DNA of 5,522 nt. Origin: DASYXZ01 sp035934315 (GTDB lineage: Bacteria > Acidobacteriota > Terriglobia > UBA7540). Both the position numbers and the translations under genes were made by a program. Location of the stretch: NCBI GenBank assembly GCA_035934315.1, contig DASYXZ010000163.1, forward strand, positions 1-5,522. The letters are read 5' to 3'. This document shows positions 1 through 5,522 of this stretch, one piece after another; the first letter of the stretch is position 1, and every line of letters starts with the position of its first letter. Under the pieces are notes generated by a model, which saw only the letters and a program-made list of their open reading frames with translations, did no database searches and was not told the origin of the DNA.

Positions 1-1
1 T

Positions 2-883
2 TCCCAGAATGGCCAGCGGTTGCCTTGCCGCCCAATAGACTGATGACACGAGGTAATGATCGATCCGAGACTGATCCACGTCGCGTTCAGCCGGCAGGAC
101 ATTGTTGAACCCAAACCAAACGACGCGCCCCGTTGCATTCAAGTGGTGAACCGCAAGCGCGACAGCCGATATCGGCTTACCTTCGGCGGGTCGAAGCATC
201 CAGTCGCTCAAATAAGCGTCCGGTTCTCCGGCATTCAGCAAGGTAAGTTCCTGGCTGGGAACCTCCAGTTTAAGCCCCGTGGGAATTTTCTCGGAGAAAT
301 AGAGTTGGCCTCGGAAAGTCAAATCGACATTTGTGGAAGGAGTAAAAGTCGAAGCGCCTTGGGCTCCAGTAAGGCCGGTTAAGAAATCCCATCCCTGCCA
401 TTCGCAATTGGCGTTTCGAGTCCCCACAGGGCCCGAAGCAATGATGCCCTTTCCACTCTTAAGGAAATTGAGAATAGTCGTCCGCTGGTCTTTGCCCAGG
501 CACGCCGCCCCGGGCAAAATGAGAACAGTTGCGTCGCCAAGACCCTGGGCGAGGTCGGAATCAGAGACCACGCGGGGCGGCATCCCCTCGTGGAGTAACA
601 GGCGCTCCCACTGACGTTCAGGAAGAGCAAAAGCCTGTGGATTCTCAGAGTACAGTGATGCGGATGACTGGCTGTGTAAGATGGCCACCTTGACTCCACG
701 GGCCATGGCTTGGCTTACGGGCACTTCCTTACTGAATACCTTGAAGGGCCCAAGGGTGTTGCCCAACATCAACAAATAGATGATGCCTTCAAGGCAGATG
801 GCGATCAGCATGGAAAGGGCGAGATAAAAGCCATACGCCGTCTTGGGATATTGATGGGTTCGGGTGGTGGAGGCGTTGGGCAT
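2..883 (-). CDS. Membrane-anchored protein with a Rossmann / amidotransferase-like outer domain (3' end outside window)
   Basis: I translated this frame by hand. It is open for 294 codons from ATG at 883 to the window edge with no stop, so the protein is incomplete. Residues 1-16 are polar with basic residues, residues 17-41 form one hydrophobic helix, and the remainder should lie outside the cytoplasm. From residue 62 there is an alternating strand-helix pattern: GVKVAILHS, then VLILPGAACL at 120-129, then LKSGKGIIASGPVGTR at 141-156, and GRVVWFGFN at 252-260. This order resembles class I glutamine amidotransferase-like or ThuA/DUF4350-like folds. The residue after the predicted nucleophile-elbow strand is not an obvious catalytic Cys, so enzyme activity is doubtful. 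The start lies 2 bases after the stop of the 63-residue gene and has no clear Shine-Dalgarno, which suggests translational coupling. In related clusters as I recall them, such proteins continue into a polysaccharide deacetylase domain. That part would lie outside the window and is a guess. Confidence 0.82.
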   Translation of the reverse strand, partial: MPNASTTRTHQYPKTAYGFYLALSMLIAICLEGIIYLLMLGNTLGPFKVFSKEVPVSQAMARGVKVAILHSQSSASLYSENPQAFALPERQWERLLLHEGMPPRVVSDSDLAQGLGDATVLILPGAACLGKDQRTTILNFLKSGKGIIASGPVGTRNANCEWQGWDFLTGLTGAQGASTFTPSTNVDLTFRGQLYFSEKIPTGLKLEVPSQELTLLNAGEPDAYLSDWMLRPAEGKPISAVALAVHHLNATGRVVWFGFNNVLPAERDVDQSRIDHYLVSSVYWAARQPLAILG

Positions 884-885
884 GG

Positions 886-1077
886 TTATTCAGAATGGTG
901 ATAGCGTTTAAAAAATTGGGGCTCCAGCAGGATTTGCTGTTTATCGGTTGAAGATGTCGACGCTCGCGGCACTTTCTTTTCCCGGGCCCGATAGGCCAGG
1001 TAAGAAAACGCGGCAAACACAATCGTCACCACAGTAGCCACCAGGATTATAGTTGAGAGAAGCGGAATCAGTTCCAT
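886..1077 (-). CDS. Small single-pass membrane protein (63 aa) in a glycosyltransferase cluster
   Basis: This is a 63-residue protein that I do not recognise as a named family. Residues 5-28 form one hydrophobic helix, followed by the basic stretch YRAREKK (29-35). By the positive-inside rule the N-terminus faces outward and the tail faces the cytoplasm. The tail is polar and ends in EPQFFKRYHHSE, an aromatic-basic patch that could bind a partner. I chose ATG at 1077 because GAGG at 1085-1088 lies 7 bases upstream. TTG at 1083 would add two residues and is the alternative. The gene begins 24 bases after the glycosyltransferase stop and ends 2 bases before the next start, so it belongs to the same transcription unit. 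Its position recalls small synthase partners such as PgaD or BcsF, but I see no sequence match to either. A role as an accessory subunit of the synthase is inferred from position only. Confidence 0.8.
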   Translation of the reverse strand: MELIPLLSTIILVATVVTIVFAAFSYLAYRAREKKVPRASTSSTDKQQILLEPQFFKRYHHSE

Positions 1078-1084
1078 AGACAAA

Positions 1085-1088
1085 CCTC
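1085..1088 (-). promoter_or_regulatory. Shine-Dalgarno for the 63-residue membrane protein
   Basis: GAGG on the minus strand lies 7 bases before ATG at 1077. A second weaker candidate, GGAG at 1090-1093, lies 6 bases before TTG at 1083. The ATG with the closer GAGG is preferred because ATG is the stronger start codon. Confidence 0.5.
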
Positions 1089-1101
1089 ACTCCAAGGTAA
1101 T

Positions 1102-2415
1102 TTAGATTCTTCCAAATCGTTCAAGTTTTCCCCACCCCATCTTGACGCCAAAAATTTCATCCAGCGAAGCGAAAAACTTGATGACATCCAGATAGGGAAT
1201 AAAAAACAGGCGGTAGAGAACCGCCTGAAGCGCCAAGCGGATATCCTCTTTTTCCAGTGCGATGCAGAAAATAGCCGCAATGATATCGAGCACGGTAAGC
1301 TGGGCCCACCAGAGGATGATGATGGTGGAGAGACCCACCCAGTTTGCCACGAAGACAAAGAAGCAAATTCCAAAAACGTCCATCCCCGGCCAGACCATGC
1401 TTTCAAAGACCACCAGCCACAGGAAAATCCAATCGACAAAATGGGGAAAGGGTTTAAACAGTTGGCCCTTGTGCTTGATGACGGCTTGAAGAGTCCCCCG
1501 GGACCACCGGTAGCGTTGTTTGAAAAAACTCTGAAGGTTCTCAGGCGCCTCGGTCCAGGCGACAGCGTGACTCTCGTGCTTCACTTTCCATCCGGCAAAG
1601 AGGATGCGAAGCGTGAGCTCGCAATCTTCCGCATAGGTATCCTGATAATATCCGCCCACCTCTTCCAGGACTTGTTTGCGAAAGACACCGATGGGGCCGG
1701 GAATCACCATGACTCTGCGAAAAAAAGCGTGTGCCGTGCGGACCAAGCTGAGGCCTTCAATGTATTCCAGGGCCTGAAGTTTGGTGAGCGTGTTGAGCCG
1801 GTTCACCACCTTCACGTCTCCGGCCACCGCGCCGACGGTGGGATCGCTAAAATGCTTTACGGCTTGTTTAAGAGTTTGTGGTTCGAGACGTGAGTCACCG
1901 TCCATGCACAGAATCAGTTCGCCGCGCGCATTGGCAATACCATTGTTCAGAGCCGAAGCCTTGCCTCCATTGGGTTGTGTGATAACGCGTATCCGATGCC
2001 CGCCATAAACGCCGGCCAGGCGAATCGCCTGGGCGTAGGTGTCATCTGAAGACCCGTCATCGACCACCACGATCTCATATCGGGGATAATCCATGGCGAT
2101 GAGAGATTCAAGGGACGCTTCAAGGCCCATGCCCTCGTTATAGGCAGGAACGATCAAAGTGACAAAGGGGTAGTCCTGCGCCTCGGGAGGCTCCTGCATG
2201 TGTTCGACGTGCTGCAGGTAGGCGAACCAGATCAGGACCCCGTATCGTACGGTTACGATGCCCAGGAAAAGGAGAAGGATGAAGCTTGAAAAATTCACAA
2301 AAAAATTCGCCACCGCAAGGCGGTTGAAGTACACATTGAAAAGAAACGCGGCCACCAACAGCCCTGCCGATAGGAACATGATGACCGTGGAAATCCGCTG
2401 AATCCGTTGCAACAC
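1102..2415 (-). CDS. Processive family 2 glycosyltransferase, poly-GlcNAc / hyaluronan synthase type
   Basis: This inner-membrane enzyme should polymerise a UDP-sugar on its cytoplasmic face and push the growing chain outward. The 437 residues show the full GT2 signature set. These are IVPAYNEG (88-95), VVDDGSSDDT (117-126), GGKASALN (150-157), the metal-binding DGDS (172-175), TYAEDCELTLR with the likely catalytic Asp (260-270), and the processive Q-R-Y-R-W motif (300-304). Two hydrophobic segments (about 10-31 and 38-67) precede the catalytic domain. About four more follow between 327 and 412, and the tail reads GWGKLER. Length and layout fit PgaC/IcaA, NodC and hyaluronan synthases. PgaC-type is my best guess, but the sugar cannot be read from sequence. 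The start is GTG at 2415, with AAGGAG 9 bases upstream. Two membrane-protein genes follow directly, consistent with an exopolysaccharide cluster. Confidence 0.95.
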   Translation of the reverse strand: MLQRIQRISTVIMFLSAGLLVAAFLFNVYFNRLAVANFFVNFSSFILLLFLGIVTVRYGVLIWFAYLQHVEHMQEPPEAQDYPFVTLIVPAYNEGMGLEASLESLIAMDYPRYEIVVVDDGSSDDTYAQAIRLAGVYGGHRIRVITQPNGGKASALNNGIANARGELILCMDGDSRLEPQTLKQAVKHFSDPTVGAVAGDVKVVNRLNTLTKLQALEYIEGLSLVRTAHAFFRRVMVIPGPIGVFRKQVLEEVGGYYQDTYAEDCELTLRILFAGWKVKHESHAVAWTEAPENLQSFFKQRYRWSRGTLQAVIKHKGQLFKPFPHFVDWIFLWLVVFESMVWPGMDVFGICFFVFVANWVGLSTIIILWWAQLTVLDIIAAIFCIALEKEDIRLALQAVLYRLFFIPYLDVIKFFASLDEIFGVKMGWGKLERFGRI

Positions 2416-2424
2416 TTGGATGAA

Positions 2425-2430
2425 CTCCTT
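2425..2430 (-). promoter_or_regulatory. Shine-Dalgarno supporting the GTG start of the glycosyltransferase
   Basis: AAGGAG on the minus strand sits 9 bases before GTG at 2415. The next in-frame alternative, TTG at 2412, would be 12 bases away, so GTG is favoured. The encoded N-terminus leads straight into the first membrane segment. Confidence 0.6.
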
Positions 2431-2480
2431 TACCCCTGGAAAAGACTATCGCCCCCCAATGAGGGCCACTCTTGTGGAAG

Positions 2481-2506
2481 GCCGGCGCGACATCAGCGCG
2501 TCCGGC
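2481..2506. repeat. GC-rich imperfect inverted repeat in the gap before the glycosyltransferase
   Basis: On the plus strand GCCGG-CGCG (2481-2489) faces CGCG-T-CCGGC (2497-2506) across a 7-base loop. This gives a nine-pair stem with one bulged T. It lies 75 bases past the stop of the NHL gene in transcription order at its near edge 2506 is 56 bases, and 66 bases before the glycosyltransferase start. No T-run follows on either strand, so it is not a standard intrinsic terminator. It could be a 5' leader structure, a factor-dependent stop or mRNA-stabilising hairpin between the two transcription units, or chance in GC-rich DNA. Confidence 0.4.
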
Positions 2507-2561
2507 GGCGAATTCAAAAGAACTTTTTCCCCAATCCTTATGCCGGCATTTTTGCTCACAG

Positions 2562-5255
2562 TCAATTCACGTTTAGTCCCAGATTAAGATTATGGTTCAG
2601 TCCGCCGGAATTTGCCGTGACATTGAGCGTGTAAGTTCCCCCTGGGGTTCCCTTCAAAATCGGAAGTGGACCCGATCCTCCGCCCCCGCAGGCGATCCAC
2701 GTTATGGCGGACAATACCAACAGGGCCAGGAGAAACTTCATCTGCCTGCGGCGTATTGAGATATACATCGCGATTCCCGAGGCGAAAACCAGTCCAAAGA
2801 ACAAGGGCAGATCTTTCGGTCCGCGAACTCCCGGTACCGTGAAACGCCCAGTTACTTCTGCGACTGAAATGGCTGTTGTCGTTACAGTGACTGTGACCGG
2901 AAACGGATTGATACCATCTGGAGTTACAGAGATTGGCGAGACGGAACACGTTGCCAGGAACGGAGCGCCGGTACAGCTCAGTGAAATTGGCTGATGGAAT
3001 CCTCCAATTGGTTGGATATTGAGGGTGTAAGTTGCTGTCTGACCTGCCGTCACCGTGATCGTCGAAGGTGCGGCGGCTATCGAAAAGTCTTCAACCATAC
3101 CGGGGACGGCGGGGCTCGTAACCTTTCGAATCCGGTCGTTGGACGTGTCGGCGATGAAGAGGTTCCCGTCATTATTGTCGATTGCAACGCCGCCTGGATT
3201 GGCAAGCATGGCGGCGTAAGCAGGTCCATTATCACCCCCAAAACCAAAAACTCGGTCTCCTGCTTCAGTCGTAATCTTCTGGGTCGAAGCATCCACGACG
3301 CGAATCACCTGGTTGCCAAAATCTGCGATGAAAAGGTTGCCTGCCGCGTCGACCGCCACTGAAGAGGGAGCATTCAGCTCGGCACCCGTCGCGACTCCAC
3401 TATCGCCGCTGAAGCCTGCGGTACCGTTGCCCGCCACAGTGGTGATTTTGCCGCTTGTGTCCACTTTACGAATGCGATTGTTCGACTGGTCGGCAATATA
3501 TAGGTTTCCCAAAGTATCGAGCACCACATCTAACGGGAAATGCAGCATAGCACTGGTGGCCTGTCCGCCATCCCCGCTGAACCCTGGGCTACCGTTCATC
3601 CCGGCAACAGTCGTGATGCTTTGTGTTGTAGCGTCCAAGCGCGCAATCCGATTGTTGTCGGTGTCCGCGATATAGATATTTCCGGAGCTGTCTACGGCGA
3701 CGGAAGAAGGGAAGTGCAATTCTGCGTTATCGCCCACCACAGTGGTAATAATGCCCGTCGCATCCACTTTGCGCACGCGCTGGTTGCCGGCATCAGCGAT
3801 GTAGAGATTACCCGATGTGTCGACAGCCACGCCCGTGGGCCCATTGAGCTTCGCGCTGGTGGCCTTAGAACCATCGCCACTAAAGCCGAAAGAACCATTA
3901 CCGGCCACCGTCGCCATGGTTCCCGGCTGGATGAGGACATTAGCTACAGTAATCGCTGTAGCCTGTGTGTTCACCGCGCGGATGAGGCTTTCGCCTGTAT
4001 CAGCGATGAAAACGTCGCCCGCGTTATCCGTGGCCACATCTTGCGGCGATTTCAAGCTGGCAATGGCTGGTGGCGGAAAAGCATCACCGCTGTAGGTCAA
4101 ACCGTTTCCGGCTACTGTGTTGATGTTGCCGGCGACGACAAATTTGCGTACGCGAAGGTTGCCAGTGTCAGCGATATAGACGTTTCCGCTTCCATCCACT
4201 GCGACGCCAAGCGGGCCGTCCAGGCTTGCCGTAATCGCAGCAGTCCCATCACCATTAGCAATATTAAAACTGCAACTCGAATCGAGGCTGTACCCGAAAC
4301 AACCATTACCGGCCACCGTTGTGATGTTTTGTGTTGGGCCGTCCACTTTACGAACGAGCCCATCGTCCGTGTCAGCAATAAAGAGGCTCGCTGGCGCAGC
4401 GCCAACCGCAACTATTCCCAGGCGTCCCGACAATCCCACGCTGGTTGCTGGCACGCCTGAAGTATTGGAGCCAGACGTTCCATTTCCTGCCACCGTTGTA
4501 ATAACGAGGTTGACGTCGACCTTTCGGACTCGATGATTGCCACTATCTGAGATAAAGAGGTTGCCGGAGCCATCGAATGCAACACTCATGGGCTGGTTCA
4601 GGCTGGCGACAGTTGCAGTGCCGCCATCACCGCTAAAACCTGCCGCCCCGTTGCCCGCGACGGTTGTGATAATTCCTGCGGCGTCCACTTTTCGAACGCG
4701 GTTGTTGTCGATATCGGCGATGTAAAGACTTCCCGTGTTGTTGTCGATGGCCAATCCGAAGGGCCGGGCAAGTTTGGCGCTGATTGCTGCACCGACATCA
4801 CCACTGAATCCTGAGCTGCCGTTACCAGCCACCGTCGTGATTGTGGGCGGAGAGATATTAAGGTCGACTCTGCGCACAACGTTGTTCTGGCTGTCTGCTA
4901 TGTATAGGAAGTTTCGCGTTGAATCCAGGGCGACCGCCTGCGGGGAACGGAGCGATGCATTAACGGCCAATCCCGCATCGCCGGAATAGCCTGGCGTGCC
5001 GTTGCCGGCAAATACTGTGAGCTGCGGTGTGCCGGACGTATCCACCTTAAATACGCGATTCTGAGAGGGAGACGCTATATAGAAAACTCCCGAAGGAGCT
5101 ACGGCCACCGAAGTTGGCTGGTCAACATTGGCGGAAATCGCGGGCAAGTTGTTGGGTCCGCCGCCCGCGAACGTTGAGATGACGTCCTGGGCCCGCGCCG
5201 AACCGGAAACTAACGCCAATGCGATTAGGTATGTCACAATGATTAACCGTCGCAT
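2562..5255 (-). CDS. Exported NHL-repeat beta-propeller protein with a divided Ig-like domain and membrane hairpin
   Basis: Residue numbers count from GTG at 5261, the earliest possible start. A signal peptide (about 1-25, ending SARAQ) indicates export. Residues 46-716 carry twelve NHL blades built on GVAVD-x-SGNLYIAD-x-GNxRVRKVD and ITTVAGNG-x-GFSGDGG. Residues 724-797 form most of an Ig-like sandwich with a Cys pair (C763, C772). Two hydrophobic segments (818-836 and 842-858), separated by RRRQMK, and a CGGGGSG turn follow. Residues 871-899 (TPGGTYTLNVT onward) supply what look like the missing last strands. NHL propellers usually bind proteins or ligands and rarely act as enzymes, and I see no catalytic motif. 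Its likely place is the outer face of a membrane. The start is ambiguous: GTG 5261, ATG 5258 and ATG 5255 are consecutive, and GGAGG spacing best fits 5255. The gene overlaps or abuts the preceding stop, which implies coupling. Specific function is unknown. Confidence 0.93.
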   Translation of the reverse strand: MRRLIIVTYLIALALVSGSARAQDVISTFAGGGPNNLPAISANVDQPTSVAVAPSGVFYIASPSQNRVFKVDTSGTPQLTVFAGNGTPGYSGDAGLAVNASLRSPQAVALDSTRNFLYIADSQNNVVRRVDLNISPPTITTVAGNGSSGFSGDVGAAISAKLARPFGLAIDNNTGSLYIADIDNNRVRKVDAAGIITTVAGNGAAGFSGDGGTATVASLNQPMSVAFDGSGNLFISDSGNHRVRKVDVNLVITTVAGNGTSGSNTSGVPATSVGLSGRLGIVAVGAAPASLFIADTDDGLVRKVDGPTQNITTVAGNGCFGYSLDSSCSFNIANGDGTAAITASLDGPLGVAVDGSGNVYIADTGNLRVRKFVVAGNINTVAGNGLTYSGDAFPPPAIASLKSPQDVATDNAGDVFIADTGESLIRAVNTQATAITVANVLIQPGTMATVAGNGSFGFSGDGSKATSAKLNGPTGVAVDTSGNLYIADAGNQRVRKVDATGIITTVVGDNAELHFPSSVAVDSSGNIYIADTDNNRIARLDATTQSITTVAGMNGSPGFSGDGGQATSAMLHFPLDVVLDTLGNLYIADQSNNRIRKVDTSGKITTVAGNGTAGFSGDSGVATGAELNAPSSVAVDAAGNLFIADFGNQVIRVVDASTQKITTEAGDRVFGFGGDNGPAYAAMLANPGGVAIDNNDGNLFIADTSNDRIRKVTSPAVPGMVEDFSIAAAPSTITVTAGQTATYTLNIQPIGGFHQPISLSCTGAPFLATCSVSPISVTPDGINPFPVTVTVTTTAISVAEVTGRFTVPGVRGPKDLPLFFGLVFASGIAMYISIRRRQMKFLLALLVLSAITWIACGGGGSGPLPILKGTPGGTYTLNVTANSGGLNHNLNLGLNVN
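2688..2810 (-). other. Membrane hairpin with lipoprotein-signal-like second helix inside the NHL protein
   Basis: Codons 818-858 encode a hydrophobic segment, the basic turn RRRQMK, and a second hydrophobic segment ending in WIAC followed by GGGGSG. Basic residues in the turn predict an out-in-out hairpin, so both flanks lie outside the cytoplasm. The second half, from Met841, reads like a complete lipoprotein signal peptide, but Trp rather than Leu at the -3 position makes it a poor lipobox. Whether C858 is lipidated is unknown. Confidence 0.7.
3117..5126 (-). repeat. Twelve tandem NHL repeats (protein-level)
   Basis: Blades start at residues 46, 104, 164, 221, 277, 347, 403, 472, 515, 573, 629 and 686. 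Their lengths are 58, 60, 57, 56, 70, 56, 69, 43, 58, 56, 57 and about 30 residues. Twelve blades fit two six-bladed propellers. Compared at codon level, equivalent segments differ at many synonymous sites. For example, the two LHFP segments use TTG-CAC-TTC-CCT and CTG-CAT-TTC-CCG. The array is therefore old and kept by protein selection rather than recently duplicated. Confidence 0.88.
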
Positions 5256-5257
5256 CA

Positions 5258-5522
5258 TCACTCCTCCGTCCCGGCGTGTCCTCTGACGATCTCGACGGGT
5301 TCGCTTTGCGGATTTCCATCGGCGTCTTGGAACTCAATGGTTACAACAGGGTGCGCGCCATGTTGCCAATGCTCGTATTCGCTGAGGGGGACGGTGATCT
5401 CAGCGGTTACGAGGACGCTTTGATGTTCATTCACGGACACTCCGCTGATCGAGCCCAGGATATTGTGACCCGCGTCCGATTGCCGAAAGCTTACGTTGCC
5501 GTCCGTCACATCGTTCTCGCTG
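5258..5522 (-). CDS. C-terminal part of an unidentified protein (5' end outside window)
   Basis: The frame is open from the right window edge to TGA at 5258-5260, giving 87 visible codons. A GTG at 5509 could be taken as a start, but four more in-frame codons (S-E-N-D) precede it without a stop, so the gene most likely begins outside. The visible sequence is acidic and strand-rich. SVLVTAEITVPLSEY and HPVVTIEFQDADGNP look like beta strands with a DxDG-type turn, and the tail ends HAGTEE. There is no hydrophobic segment. It could be the last strands of a beta-sandwich domain, but I do not recognise a family. Its stop codon overlaps the first possible starts of the NHL gene, so the two are almost certainly one transcription unit, and the Shine-Dalgarno for the NHL gene lies inside this gene's final codons. 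Confidence 0.72.
   Translation of the reverse strand, partial: SENDVTDGNVSFRQSDAGHNILGSISGVSVNEHQSVLVTAEITVPLSEYEHWQHGAHPVVTIEFQDADGNPQSEPVEIVRGHAGTEE
5262..5267 (-). promoter_or_regulatory. Shine-Dalgarno deciding between three stacked starts of the NHL gene
   Basis: GGAGGA on the minus strand is followed at once by GTG-ATG-ATG. Measured from GGAGG, the spacing is 1 base to GTG 5261, 4 bases to ATG 5258 and 7 bases to ATG 5255. The last fits usual spacing best. The site lies within the end of the upstream reading frame, typical of coupled genes. Confidence 0.65.

Noticed and set aside
379..699. A 106-codon minus-strand frame.
   Set aside because: It is a different frame inside the 294-codon partial gene. 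Its product is low in structure and rich in Ser, Arg and Trp, unlike the coherent overlapping protein.
1441..1893. A 150-codon plus-strand frame.
   Set aside because: It is antisense to the catalytic core of the glycosyltransferase, whose motifs are all intact on the minus strand.
2539..2554. Palindrome ATGCCGGCAT followed by a T-run on the plus strand, as a terminator.
   Set aside because: The palindrome is perfect with no loop bases, so only a very short stem can form. The T-run is on the wrong side for the minus-strand genes, and no plus-strand gene is present to terminate.
2430..2561. A sigma-70 or sigma-54 promoter before the glycosyltransferase.
   Set aside because: Weak fragments such as GATAGT or TTGAAT have no matching partner box at proper spacing, and the TGGCCC-like stretch lacks the required downstream GC. 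A promoter may exist but cannot be read with confidence.
3540..4460. A 306-codon open frame on the plus strand.
   Set aside because: It lies antisense within the NHL repeats. The periodic codons of the repeats keep the opposite frame open, and the product has no recognisable domain, so it is a shadow.
3117..5126. A recent DNA tandem duplication or CRISPR-like array.
   Set aside because: The period is about 170 bases, units are coding, and equivalent segments differ at many synonymous positions, so this is an old protein repeat.

Overview
The window looks like chromosomal DNA from a bacterium of the Acidobacteriota. That assignment is inferred from protein style: a long NHL-repeat protein ends in a divided Ig-like module with a CGGGGSG turn, a design I associate with acidobacterial genomes. 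No rRNA or other marker gene is present to confirm it. Every gene I can support lies on the minus strand, so the region reads from high to low coordinates and is almost fully coding.

Reading in gene order, 5522-5258 is the end of an unidentified gene that enters from outside the window. Its stop codon overlaps the start of a very large exported protein (5255-2562). That protein has a signal peptide, twelve NHL beta-propeller blades and an Ig-like domain interrupted by two hydrophobic helices. A 146-base gap (2416-2561) follows. It holds a GC-rich imperfect hairpin but no promoter or terminator that I can defend.

The left half is a compact three-gene cluster for envelope or extracellular polysaccharide. 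It starts with a processive family 2 glycosyltransferase of the poly-N-acetylglucosamine synthase / hyaluronan synthase type (2415-1102). A 63-residue single-helix membrane protein (1077-886) comes next, followed by a membrane-anchored protein with a Rossmann- or glutamine-amidotransferase-like outer domain (883 to the window edge). The last gene runs off the window without a stop and is easy to miss for that reason. The gaps are 24 and 2 bases, so the three genes are probably co-transcribed. The simplest model is a membrane synthase making and exporting a polymer, with a small membrane partner and an anchored modifying or accessory protein. The polymer and the partner roles are inferred.

I see no mobile element, CRISPR array, tRNA or rRNA. 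The most unusual features are the divided Ig-like domain with its membrane hairpin, the twelve-blade layout with irregular blades, and the small membrane protein fixed between two polysaccharide genes.
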